A DNA stretch of 64,000 nt, from the NCBI GenBank assembly GCA_963730285.1, contig CAVSQY010000007.1, forward strand, positions 248,001 through 312,000, in the 5' to 3' direction. A program made the translations under genes and the position numbers. This stretch comes from JARDZU01 sp963730285. Its GTDB lineage: Bacteria; Actinomycetota; Acidimicrobiia; Spongiisociales; ZC4RG35. The notes under the pieces were generated by a model. The model did not search any database, had not been told where the DNA came from, and worked only from the letters and a program-made list of their open reading frames with translations. This document shows positions 18,319-27,006 of the stretch, piece after piece. The first letter of the stretch is position 1. The number at the start of each line of letters is the position of its first letter.

Positions 18319-20046
18319 TCAGCCTGCCAGCTCGATCGACCTCTTGACCAGCGCCGCCATTTGGCCGCGAGTGACGCGGTCGGTGGGGCAGTAGCGGTCG
18401 TTTCCTGGAGGGTTGCAACCTTCGGTGATCCCGGCCTGAGCGATCTTGTTGATCGCGTTCTCGAAGATCGAGCCGTCGTCGTCGATGAAACGATCGACCT
18501 GGGTGATCGGCAATGACAATGCCCGGGCGAGCATTGCAGCCATCTCGTCGCGGTGGATGTCGGCACTCCCGCAATAGTTGCGGCCCCCGCATCCGACGGT
18601 GAGGCCGGCGGCGGCCATGCGATTGGCCGCTCCCTCGTAGAACCTCCCGGTGTCATCGTCGAAGTAATCGTTGCTGGTCTCGGACAACCCGAACGCCCTG
18701 GCCAGGAATACGGCCATCTCTCCCCGGCTCACGACACCGCTCGGGCAAAACCGGTCGTTATAGGGCGGATTGCAGCCCTTGGTGATGTGCATCGCCGCCA
18801 GCCAATCGACCGCACTCCTGAACACAGAGGAGCTGGTATCGACGAATCGTTGCGTGAGCGAGCGACCGGCGTTGACCCTCCCTGTTTGAAAGAGACCGGC
18901 AATCGAGGCGGGCTCGTCGGTGAAATCCTTGATTCTGGCTATCAGTTCCAGGTAGGTGATCCCGGGATCCTTGGCGAGGAGGAGGGCTGCCACACCGCTG
19001 ACCACGGGAGCCGAGAACGAGGTTCCGTCGACCAGCACATACCCACCACCGATGCCGAGGGTGAGGATCTCCGAACCAGGTGCGGCAATGTCTACCGTGT
19101 TCGCCCCGTAGTTGCTGAATGAGGCGCGGCGGTCTCGATCGTCCGTCGATGCGACGGTGATGATGTTGGAGTACGGAAGCCCTCCGGGGACCAGCATTTG
19201 CCCGCCGGCCAGGTGATCCAAGTCCTTTCCCTGGTTGCCGGCGGCAGCAACGACGGCAACGTCGCGCGTCTGGGCGTAGTCGATGGCACTTTCCATCAGC
19301 GGGTCGCCAGCATTCGTTATCGACCCAAGGGAGAGGTTGATGATGTCCGCGCCGTGGTCGACGGCGAAGTGGATCGCATCTGACACATCGTCGCTCCAAC
19401 AACCGCCGCCGCTGCACGCACGGACAACCATGATCTTCGCCTCTGGCGAAACGCCGGTGATGCCCGAGCCGTTGACCGTTGCCGCGATCAGCCCGGCCAC
19501 CGCGGTCCCATGTGCCTCGTCGAAGCTCGTGCCGACCGGGCTCGGATCGGGATCGTCATCCACGAAGTCCCAGCCCGTGCCGGCGATGCGGCCCGCCAGA
19601 TCCGGATGGGTGGCATCGACGCCTGAGTCGATCACCGCCACGATCACCCCCGACCCTGTGCTCTCGATCCATGCCTGAGCCGAGTCGATGTCGGCGTCGG
19701 CCAAACCGCCCGTTTGCCCGGTGTTCTCCAGGTACCACTGCTGAGAAAATGACGGCTCGTCGGCGGGACCGAAGAGGTCGTAGCGCGGCTCGAGGATCAC
19801 CGTGCTCTTGGTCTTCCTCGAGAGGTCTTCGACTGTCTGTTCGACGCTTCCCGTCAGGACGACTTCCATGGCTACCCACCCAGCCTGCCGGTCGGACCCG
19901 ACGGTGACGGCCTGACCCGCCACGGCGGCCTGGGCCAGACCGGTTGGATCCCGTACCAGCACGCGAATCGTATTGGCGTCGGGTCCGGCAGGTTGCTGGC
20001 CCGGAATCAAGCTGAGCGTCAGCAGCAGACTGAGGACGATCGACAT
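18319..20046 (-). CDS. secreted subtilisin-family (S8) serine protease with SLH-like repeats
   Basis: 575 residues. A short signal peptide (MSIVLSLLLTLSLIPG) precedes a propeptide-like segment. The S8 catalytic domain (about 110-395) has Asp in VIVAVIDSGVDATHPDL, His in EAHGTAVAGLIAA, the oxyanion Asn in VVAAAGNQGK and Ser in DGTSFSAPVVSGVAALL. Three SLH-like repeats follow (about 410-570): KGCNPPYNDRFCP, the shorter VGCGGRNYCG, and EGCNPPGNDRYCP. An upstream GGGAGGA eight bases before the ATG supports the start. The Trp-rich QQWYLENTGQTGG marks the start of the mature protease, as in many bacterial subtilases. It is divergent from the sugar-dehydrogenase gene with 61 bp between them. Likely role: wall-anchored processing or nutrient protease. 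Confidence 0.9.
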   Translation of the reverse strand: MSIVLSLLLTLSLIPGQQPAGPDANTIRVLVRDPTGLAQAAVAGQAVTVGSDRQAGWVAMEVVLTGSVEQTVEDLSRKTKSTVILEPRYDLFGPADEPSFSQQWYLENTGQTGGLADADIDSAQAWIESTGSGVIVAVIDSGVDATHPDLAGRIAGTGWDFVDDDPDPSPVGTSFDEAHGTAVAGLIAATVNGSGITGVSPEAKIMVVRACSGGGCWSDDVSDAIHFAVDHGADIINLSLGSITNAGDPLMESAIDYAQTRDVAVVAAAGNQGKDLDHLAGGQMLVPGGLPYSNIITVASTDDRDRRASFSNYGANTVDIAAPGSEILTLGIGGGYVLVDGTSFSAPVVSGVAALLLAKDPGITYLELIARIKDFTDEPASIAGLFQTGRVNAGRSLTQRFVDTSSSVFRSAVDWLAAMHITKGCNPPYNDRFCPSGVVSRGEMAVFLARAFGLSETSNDYFDDDTGRFYEGAANRMAAAGLTVGCGGRNYCGSADIHRDEMAAMLARALSLPITQVDRFIDDDGSIFENAINKIAQAGITEGCNPPGNDRYCPTDRVTRGQMAALVKRSIELAG

Positions 20047-20107
20047 CGGTCAATCCTCCCAGAACCGGTTTGTAATCGAGCGAACCTTGGTACCTTGGCC
20101 GCTGCCC

Positions 20108-21805
20108 ATGTTCCAGTCCGCCCTCATGTCTCTCCTGGCCATCCTGCTCCCAGTGGCGGCGCTCGCTCCCGGCGGAACCTTCACGGATGACGATGGATCG
20201 GTCCATGAGGGCGGGATCGAGGCCATCGCCGAGGCCGAGATCACAGTTGGCTGCAACCCCCCCTTCAACGACCATTTCTGTCCCGATCGTGTGCTCACCC
20301 GCGCCGAGATGGCAACCATGGTCTCTCGAGCCCTGACGCTTCCTGCCACCAACACCGACTATTTCATCGACGACAACGGTCATGTTCTCGAGGGGGCAAT
20401 CAACCGAATCGCCCAGGCAGGGATCACAGAGGGGTGCAATCCACCCACGAATGACCGCTTTTGCCCGGATCGAAATCTCACGAGGGCCGAGGCCGCCGCC
20501 TTTCTCGCCAGAGCCCTGAACCTCCCGCCGGCCACCGCCGACTACTTCGTCGACGACGAAGGGGACATCCTGGAAGGAGCGATAAACCGGATCGCCGAGG
20601 CGGGGATAACGGTGGGCTGTAATCCACCGACCAACGACCGGTATTGCCCGCGCCGGGTGCTGACGAGGGCCGAGATGGCGACGATGTTGACCAGGGCGCT
20701 GCATTTGACTTCGGTCAAGCCACCGCCCCGCCCGCCGCTCGATTGGGAGCTGGTGGTCGATGGCCTGACCAGCCCGGTTCAGGCACTGGTTCCCCCCGGA
20801 GAAGACCGAATTCTGATTGCCGAGCTGGGGGGCCGGGTGATGGTCTACGAAAACGGATCCCTAGGGGCCCAGCCGTTCCTCGATCTGTCCGGAACCGTTC
20901 TCACGGGAGGCGAGCGGGGCCTCCTCTCCATCGCGGTTCACCCTGACTATCCGGCCGATCGGCGTCTCTTCGCCTGGTACTCCGCTCCCTTGCGCCAGGG
21001 CGGATCGGGCAATCACACCGCCTATCTGGTCGAGTTCGACATCGCACCCGATCTCGCCACGGCTTCGTCGCCTAGGACGATCCTCACCGTCGACGAGCCG
21101 GCGAGCAATCACAATGGCGGGTTTCTCTCATTCGGCACGGACGGGTATCTCTATCTGGGGCTGGGCGATGGAGGAGGTGGCAACGACCCGGCCGGGAGGG
21201 CACGCAACCTCGACACCCTGCTTGGGAAGATGATCCGCATCGACGTCGACGGGGCGGAGCCCTATGAGATTCCACCCGACAACCCATATGTGGGCGTTCC
21301 CGGCCGCGATGAGATATGGGCATCCGGATTGCGCAACCCGTTCCGCTGGTCGTTCGATGATGGGAACATCTATATCGGTGACGTCGGTCAGAGTGCCCGG
21401 GAGGAGATCGATGCCGTGCCGGTCAGCCCTGTCGGATACGATTTCGGCTGGTCGAGATACGAGGGGACCCTATGCAACTCACTCGACCCCGACCCATCGT
21501 GCTCCACTTCGGGCATCACGATGCCGGTGGTCGAATACGGGCGCTCGGTCGGACAGACCGTGACCGGAGGTGTGGTCTACCGGGGACCGACGGTGCGATC
21601 CCTCGAGGGTTACTACATCTACTCGGATTTCTCTTCCGGGATCGTTCGGGCGTTTCGCCTTCTCGACGGGAAGGCGGTCGAGTCACTGAATCTCACCGGA
21701 GACCTGGGAAAGGGGCGTCTGGTGAACTTCACCAGCGACGCCGACGGGGAGGTCCTCGCCGTCTCGCTGGCTGCGGGTGCCGTATATCGCCTGGTGGGTG
21801 GTTGA
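20108..21805 (+). CDS. secreted PQQ-type glucose/sorbosone dehydrogenase-like protein with N-terminal SLH-like repeats
   Basis: 565 residues from ATG 20108 (signal peptide MFQSALMSLLAILLPVAALA). Unusually for this set, the three SLH-like repeats come first (about 25-205; VGCNPPFNDHFCP, EGCNPPTNDRFCP, VGCNPPTNDRYCP). A six-bladed beta-propeller of the GSDH family follows: VVDGLTSPVQALVPPG, ERGLLSIAVHPDY, NHNGGFLSFGTDGYLYLGLG, DEIWASGLRNPFRWSFD, YIGDVGQSAREEIDAV, TGGVVYRG. Family members oxidise sugars with PQQ or have unknown substrates; cofactor use cannot be read from sequence. The longer open frame from 19973 overlaps the divergent protease and is unlikely. It is followed 43 bp later by the SpoIID gene, probably in the same operon. 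Confidence 0.87.
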   Translation: MFQSALMSLLAILLPVAALAPGGTFTDDDGSVHEGGIEAIAEAEITVGCNPPFNDHFCPDRVLTRAEMATMVSRALTLPATNTDYFIDDNGHVLEGAINRIAQAGITEGCNPPTNDRFCPDRNLTRAEAAAFLARALNLPPATADYFVDDEGDILEGAINRIAEAGITVGCNPPTNDRYCPRRVLTRAEMATMLTRALHLTSVKPPPRPPLDWELVVDGLTSPVQALVPPGEDRILIAELGGRVMVYENGSLGAQPFLDLSGTVLTGGERGLLSIAVHPDYPADRRLFAWYSAPLRQGGSGNHTAYLVEFDIAPDLATASSPRTILTVDEPASNHNGGFLSFGTDGYLYLGLGDGGGGNDPAGRARNLDTLLGKMIRIDVDGAEPYEIPPDNPYVGVPGRDEIWASGLRNPFRWSFDDGNIYIGDVGQSAREEIDAVPVSPVGYDFGWSRYEGTLCNSLDPDPSCSTSGITMPVVEYGRSVGQTVTGGVVYRGPTVRSLEGYYIYSDFSSGIVRAFRLLDGKAVESLNLTGDLGKGRLVNFTSDADGEVLAVSLAAGAVYRLVGG

Positions 21806-21848
21806 TATCCCCTTCAGACGGTTTGACCGTGGACCGATTGACCGGACC

Positions 21849-23681
21849 ATGAGATTGCTTCGCCCTCTGCTCGTCCTGGTCGTGATCCTCGGGGTCATAC
21901 CCCTGGCTCAGACGGCCCGAGCCGGCATCGACGATTGGGAGTTCGAGGGCGGTGGCTGGGGACACGGAGTTGGCCTCTCCCAGTTCGGAGCCCTCGGCCA
22001 GGCCGAGGACGGCAAGACGGCTTCCGAAATCCTCTCCTACTACTACGACCAGGCCACCGTGGCCTCTCCCGTACCGCCAGACCATTGGACGAACATCGAC
22101 GATGGCCTGTGGGTGGGCCTCGTCTCCAGCACCACAACGGTGAATCTGTCGTCTGTGGGTGGGCAGGTGCACATCTGCCAGCCCGCCGGTTGCACCGGAG
22201 ACGACAGTGGCACCGGGCATGTCGATCGCATGATCGATATCGGAGACGTCTACCAATTCGAAACCGATGGGAATGACCCGACCCAGTGTCGGTTCCGTCT
22301 CGGTTCCGGTGACACCGGTTGGAACGGTGGATACGGGCCGTGTGACGCCGAGGTCAGGCAAGACCAGGGGACCGCCACTCGCATCAAGGTCAACACCAGG
22401 GAGTACGCCCACGGAACCGTGCGTCTCACCCCGTCGTCTGCGGGCTTTCACGTGGTGCTCACCACGAAGATGGAGGATTATCTGTATGGGCTCTCGGAGG
22501 TCCCGTCGTCGTGGCCGGCCGAAGCGCTCAAGACCCAGGCGATCATCGGTCGCAGCTATGCCGTGGCCACTGCCGTGGAGCGCGGGGGAAACACCGGATC
22601 AACGAGGCTCTCGAGTTGTGACTGTCATCTCCGTAGCAGCACCGCCGACCAGGCGTTCACCGGATGGAGCAAGGAGAGCCCCGTCACCGGCGGTGCAGCT
22701 TGGGTCCAGGCGGTCGACGACACAGGTAGTCAAGTCCTGATCCATACGTCGTCGGCTTACCCCTTCGGCATCGCCAAGGCCTTCTACTCCTCGTCGAATG
22801 GTGGTTGGAGTGAGAATGTCGAGGATGTGTGGGGTGGGCCGGCTCTCGACTGGCTCCGGGCGACCGAAGACCCGTGGTCCTCCGATCCAGCTGTCAACCC
22901 TCTCGCCAACTGGACGATCCTGGTCAACACTGTCGATGTTGCCGCATACCTCGGTTGGGACAAGGTGTTCACCGGGATCCTTCTCAACCCGCCGCCCGGG
23001 GCGACGGTGCGGTTCACCGGAAAGGATGGTGGTGGGCAGGTGACGACGGACCTAAACGGCACCCAGATCCGGTCGTTGCTCAACACTTATGGCTTCAGGT
23101 CCGACGGCCAGGCGGTGCGGGTGTCGCCATACATATCAGGCGTGACCGACCCGCCGGGATTCAACGACATCGACGGCGACATCTTCGAGAACGCCATCAA
23201 ATGGCTTGCCTTCGAGGGGATCACCGAAGGCTGCAATCCGCCGTCGAACACCAACTTCTGCCCGAGCGCCAAGGTCACCAGGGGGGAGATGGCGGTGTTT
23301 CTCTCCCGAGCCTTGCAGCTGCCTGCACCGGCAGCCGACCACTTCACCGACGACGCCGGCAAGTTCTACGAGGGTGCGGCCAACCGCATCTTCGAGGCCG
23401 GCATCACGGTGGGCTGCGGGAACGGTGAGTACTGCGGTGAGAGCCTCTTGCCCAGAGAGCAGATGGCGGCGCTCCTGGCACGGACCCTCGGTCTCCCCGT
23501 TGCCTCTGACGACTTCTTCATAGATGACGTCGGATCCCAGTTCGAGGGTGCCATCAACAAGATCGCGGCCGCCCAGATCACCCTCGGCTGCAACCCACCG
23601 GCCAACGACAAGTTCTGCCCCAAGTCCTTCGTGACCCGCGGGCAGATGGCGGCGTTCTTCAAACGAGCTTGGGGCCCGTGA
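21849..23681 (+). CDS. SpoIID/LytB-domain protein with three SLH-like repeats
   Basis: 610 residues from ATG 21849. The signal peptide ends LAQTARA. The next residues, GGGWGHGVGLSQFGALGQA with SEILSYYY, are the conserved C-terminal SpoIID motif here placed at the N-terminus, a circularly permuted order. The core SpoIID segment follows (TKMEDYLYGLSEVPSSWP, LKTQAIIGRSYAVA, AKAFYSSSNGGWSENVEDVWGG). The C-terminus has three SLH-like repeats (EGCNPPSNTNFCP, VGCGNGEYCG, LGCNPPANDKFCP). SpoIID proteins are peptidoglycan lytic transglycosylases acting on glycans lacking stem peptides. In a non-spore-former the role is probably wall remodelling or an amidase-enhancer function, which is inference. Confidence 0.87.
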   Translation: MRLLRPLLVLVVILGVIPLAQTARAGIDDWEFEGGGWGHGVGLSQFGALGQAEDGKTASEILSYYYDQATVASPVPPDHWTNIDDGLWVGLVSSTTTVNLSSVGGQVHICQPAGCTGDDSGTGHVDRMIDIGDVYQFETDGNDPTQCRFRLGSGDTGWNGGYGPCDAEVRQDQGTATRIKVNTREYAHGTVRLTPSSAGFHVVLTTKMEDYLYGLSEVPSSWPAEALKTQAIIGRSYAVATAVERGGNTGSTRLSSCDCHLRSSTADQAFTGWSKESPVTGGAAWVQAVDDTGSQVLIHTSSAYPFGIAKAFYSSSNGGWSENVEDVWGGPALDWLRATEDPWSSDPAVNPLANWTILVNTVDVAAYLGWDKVFTGILLNPPPGATVRFTGKDGGGQVTTDLNGTQIRSLLNTYGFRSDGQAVRVSPYISGVTDPPGFNDIDGDIFENAIKWLAFEGITEGCNPPSNTNFCPSAKVTRGEMAVFLSRALQLPAPAADHFTDDAGKFYEGAANRIFEAGITVGCGNGEYCGESLLPREQMAALLARTLGLPVASDDFFIDDVGSQFEGAINKIAAAQITLGCNPPANDKFCPKSFVTRGQMAAFFKRAWGP

Positions 23682-23688
23682 CCCCTCC

Positions 23689-23694
23689 TACCAT
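23689..23694 (+). promoter_or_regulatory. -10-like TACCAT for a leaderless start
   Basis: TACCAT ends seven bases before GTG 23702, with no Shine-Dalgarno sequence between. Fits TAnnnT promoters of leaderless actinobacterial mRNAs. Confidence 0.45.
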
Positions 23695-23701
23695 CACCTA
23701 G

Positions 23702-24991
23702 GTGAGCGATAGAGCCGAGTTCTTTGCCAAGGAGAAGTGGACCGCAGGGATCATTGGTCTCGGCTACGTGGGTCTCCCTCTGCTGGTCACCGCAGTGAGC
23801 AAGGGGCTCTCCGCCGTGGGATTCGACGTCTCCGAGGACAAAGTCGCCATGCTCTCGGCAGGAACCTCCCATGTCGACGACGTGACCGACGCGGCCCTTT
23901 CCCGCGCGTTGGAGGCAGGGGCTCGGTTTTCCAGCGATCCGCAGATCCTCGCCGAGGCCGACGCAATATTCATATGTGTCCCCAGCCCCTTGGGTCGCAA
24001 CCGCCAGCCCGATCTCTCATTCATCGAGGCGGCCGCCGCCACGATCTCGTCGGTTGCTCGCCCAGGCCAGCTGATCAGTCTCGAGTCGACCACCTACCCG
24101 GGCACGACCGAGGACTATCTGATACCGGCAGTCGAGAAGGCCGGCCTCACGCTCGATGAGGATGTGTCGATCTCGTTCTCGCCGGAACGAGTCTCCCCCG
24201 GGGACGAGATGAAGACCGGAGACATTCCCAAGGTGGTTGGCGGAGTGACACCGGAGTCGGGTGAGGTCGCGGTGGCGGCCTACCAGCGTTTGGTGCCCTC
24301 TGTGCACCCGGTCAGCTCGGCCAGGGCGGCCGAGCTCTCCAAGCTGCTCGAGAACACCTACCGGGCCGTGAACATCGGTCTCATCAACGAGGTCGCCCAG
24401 TTGAGTCACGAGCTCGGCATCGACATCTGGGAGGTGATCGATGCCGCGGCCACCAAGCCCTTCGGCTTCCAGGCGTTCTATCCCGGCCCGGGCGTCGGCG
24501 GCCACTGCATCCCCCTCGATCCCCAGTACCTCGCCTGGAGAGCCCGCGAGGCCAACTTCGCCACCCGTTTCATCGAGACTGCCGACCAGGTGAACACACA
24601 CATGCCGGACTACACGGCTCAGAGGATCGCCGACCTCCTGAACTCGGCAGGGCTGGCGGTGAGGGGCAGCCGTATCCTGGTCGTTGGGATCGCCTACAAG
24701 CCGAATGTCTCCGACGATCGTGAGTCGGCATCACTCGATGTTGCCCGGAGACTGACTGCCCGTGGCGCCGATGTGGCGATCTTCGATCCCCATATCAGCG
24801 AGGAGCGGATCGAGCGGCATGGCCTCTCCGTGGCCGGAGATGACCTCTCGGGTTTCGCGCTGGCGGCGATCCTCACCGATCACGATGACATTCCTTATGA
24901 GGAAATCGCCCGCCAGGTGCCGCTGGTGTTCGATGCACGAGGCGTCTATCGGCGTCTCGGCATCGTCTCGGACAACGTCGAGGCCCTATGA
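23702..24991 (+). CDS. nucleotide sugar dehydrogenase (UDP-ManNAc/UDP-GlcNAc 6-dehydrogenase type)
   Basis: 429 residues. It oxidises the C6 hydroxyl of a UDP-hexose(amine) to a uronic acid with NAD, supplying an acidic sugar for the surface glycan. The NAD site is AGIIGLGYVGLPLLV. The catalytic Cys lies in GPGVGGHCIPLDP, and the C-terminal UDP-binding domain has RILVVGIAYKPNVSDDRESAS. HCIPLDP with DVSISFSPERVSPG favours the WecC/WbpA-type branch over the UDP-glucose dehydrogenase branch, which is represented separately at 45762-47039. Its TGA overlaps the ATG of the next glycosyltransferase, so they are coupled. The GTG start is supported by the upstream TACCAT. Confidence 0.88.
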   Translation: MSDRAEFFAKEKWTAGIIGLGYVGLPLLVTAVSKGLSAVGFDVSEDKVAMLSAGTSHVDDVTDAALSRALEAGARFSSDPQILAEADAIFICVPSPLGRNRQPDLSFIEAAAATISSVARPGQLISLESTTYPGTTEDYLIPAVEKAGLTLDEDVSISFSPERVSPGDEMKTGDIPKVVGGVTPESGEVAVAAYQRLVPSVHPVSSARAAELSKLLENTYRAVNIGLINEVAQLSHELGIDIWEVIDAAATKPFGFQAFYPGPGVGGHCIPLDPQYLAWRAREANFATRFIETADQVNTHMPDYTAQRIADLLNSAGLAVRGSRILVVGIAYKPNVSDDRESASLDVARRLTARGADVAIFDPHISEERIERHGLSVAGDDLSGFALAAILTDHDDIPYEEIARQVPLVFDARGVYRRLGIVSDNVEAL

Positions 24992-26052
24992 CCGGGCCGG
25001 AGATCCTGGTCCTGACCACCGTCCACGCATCCGACGACACGAGAATCCGGGAGCGTCTGATCCGCAGCCTCGGCGGTCTAGGCCGAATCTCCTACGCCAC
25101 GCGGGCGCCCGCACCCGCCGACCCGTCGGGTCTCGATTGGCTTTCGCTGAAGGGTGGACGTGCCCGCCGCAATGCCGGGGCGCTGCGTCTGTTGATGAGT
25201 CGGAGGTTCGATCTGGTCATCCTCCATGACCCGGAGACGATCCCCGCAGGCGTCCTGGCCCACTTGTTCAGGTCGGCCACCATCGTCTTCGACGTGCATG
25301 AAGATCTCGCCGGCCAAATCGAGTCGAAGGAGCGAATCCCGGATTGGGCGAAACCTATCCTCAGGGGCCTTGCCCGGGCCTTCTATCGACTCGCCGACAA
25401 GTTCTTGATCCTGACTTTGGCCGAAGCCGGTTATGAGCGGCTTTTCCGCCTTCCGCATGTCGTGTTCCCCAACTACCCGCGCTCGGCCTCGTTTCCGCCA
25501 ATTCGACCCGACGCGGACGGTTTCGCCATCTATGTGGGGGACGTCACCCGGGCTCGAGGGCTCGAGGATGCGGCTCGTGCTTGTGTCGAAGCGGATGTGC
25601 CTCTGGTGGCTGTGGGGCGGTTCGACCCATCCTTGGGAGAATCGCTCCGCCGCATCGACCCGTCCATTCGACTGACGGGAAGGCTCCCCAACCCTGAGGC
25701 GATCGATCTGGTCTCCCGGGCGTCGGTGGGCCTATCACCCCTTCGCGACGAGCCGAACTATCGGTCGTCGCTGCCCACGAAAGTGCTCGAGTACCTGGCG
25801 ATGGGTGTGCCTGTGGTTGCCACAGACCTGCCGGGGACCCGTGAGGTCCTCGCAGATCTCGAAGGAACCGTGCTCACGCCGCCCGGGGACGTACCAGCGA
25901 TGGCAGCGGCAATCGATAGGGCGGTGAAGCTGCGTCACCATGCCGGTCAGCAGTCGTCGGATATCAGGAGGCGATATCAGTGGCCTGAAGCCGAGGTGAG
26001 AGACTTCTACACAGACTTGCTCAGCCCAGGAGAAAGCCCAGACCCCAGCTGA
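24988..26052 (+). CDS. GT4 family glycosyltransferase
   Basis: 354 residues, GT-B fold. N-terminal domain: VLTTVHASDDTRIRERLI (typical of GT4 enzymes acting on UDP-sugars) and LVILHDPETIPAG. C-terminal domain: FAIYVGDVTRARGLEDAARA, RLTGRLPNPEAIDLVSRASVGLSP and the KVLEYLAMGVPVVATDLPGTREVL donor-site motif. It starts inside the stop codon of the nucleotide-sugar dehydrogenase gene and may use the same sugar family. Its last 32 bp overlap the convergent GT2 gene. Function inferred from fold only. Confidence 0.85.
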   Translation: MTGPEILVLTTVHASDDTRIRERLIRSLGGLGRISYATRAPAPADPSGLDWLSLKGGRARRNAGALRLLMSRRFDLVILHDPETIPAGVLAHLFRSATIVFDVHEDLAGQIESKERIPDWAKPILRGLARAFYRLADKFLILTLAEAGYERLFRLPHVVFPNYPRSASFPPIRPDADGFAIYVGDVTRARGLEDAARACVEADVPLVAVGRFDPSLGESLRRIDPSIRLTGRLPNPEAIDLVSRASVGLSPLRDEPNYRSSLPTKVLEYLAMGVPVVATDLPGTREVLADLEGTVLTPPGDVPAMAAAIDRAVKLRHHAGQQSSDIRRRYQWPEAEVRDFYTDLLSPGESPDPS

Positions 26053-26946
26053 GGTGCATCGTGGCGAGCGCGGGGGCACGCCGAGTCCGGCCAGCCCGAT
26101 CCTCCGTATCTGGGCTAAGCCGATCACCACCAGCGAGGCAAGGTAGGCGGCGGGCACCAGCCAGAGTGGCCGAAGCCAGATGCTGGCGAGCAATGTGACC
26201 ACAAGCCCAATCACCGCAGTGGGAGGGGCCAGTTGTCGCCATCGAAGCGAGCCGGGATGGCGTCGCGAGAACTTGCGCTTCCACAGGCCATATTGGAAAT
26301 ACTGTCGGGCCAGATCCGCCAGTGATCCTCGCGGGTGATAGGCGACTTTCAACTCGGGATCGAACCAGACCACACCACCTGACTCCCGGATCCGGTGATT
26401 GAGCTCGTAATCCTGGTTGCGGATGAAACTTTCGTCGTAGCCACCCAGTCGAGTGAGGACAGTCCTCCTGAAGACGCCGAGATAGACGGTGTCGGTGGGC
26501 CCGGCCACACCACCAATTCGATAGCTGGCATCACCAGCGCCGAATGGCGATGACATCGCGGCCGAGATCGCCCTTTCCCACCTGGTGGTCCCAATCGGTA
26601 TCTGCATCCCTCCCACCGTGTCGGCGCCGGACGACTCGAGCGTGGATACGGCCTGGCTCAGGTAGCCGGCCGGGATGGTTGACTGGGCATCGACTCTGGC
26701 CACGATCTCACCGTCGGATGCCTGCAGTGCGCGGTTGAGGCCGGCCGGTGTCTTGCCGGTTGGGTTGTCGACCACCCTTGCTCCGGCCGCCAGCGCCGCC
26801 TCGGCGGACTCGTTGTCCGATGCAGCGACGATGATCTCACCCAGATTCGGATAGTCCTGGCCCCTGACGGCCGCAATGGTCGAGCTGAGGAACTGGGCCG
26901 CATGCGCTGCCGGGATGATCACATCGACTCGGGGATGACTCGTCAC
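26021..26946 (-). CDS. family 2 glycosyltransferase with C-terminal membrane segments (one frameshift)
   Basis: About 308 residues. GT2 motifs: VDVIIPAAHAAQFL, GEIIVAASDNES, ARVDAQSTIP (DxD-like), FIRNQDYELNHRI, and a QYGLWKRKFSRRH basic motif before membrane helices (AVIGLVVTLLASIWL, LWLVPAAYLASLVVIGL). The open frame continues to 25735, deep inside the convergent GT4 gene, because one base is missing from the G5 run at 26072-26076. With six Gs the protein ends naturally as ALATMHLSWGLGFLLG and a stop at 26021. I chose GTG 26946, preceded by GGGAAGA, over GTG 26970. It resembles succinoglycan/ExoM-type membrane GT2 enzymes. Confidence 0.8.
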
Positions 26947-26994
26947 ACGATCATCTTCCCAGCCGAGCACCTGGCTCCGGCTGCAATCGATGCA

Positions 26995-27000
26995 TAACGT
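26995..27000 (+). promoter_or_regulatory. -10-like TAACGT for a leaderless start
   Basis: TAACGT ends six bases before GTG 27007. No ribosome binding site lies between, so a leaderless transcript is likely. Confidence 0.4.
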
Positions 27001-27006
27001 GAGAGG

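Noticed and set aside
16554..18656. 700-residue version of the CgeB-like glycosyltransferase
   Set aside because: The first 120 residues overlap the subtilase gene in another frame and have Arg/Ser/Thr-rich shadow composition; GTG 18290 is the better start.
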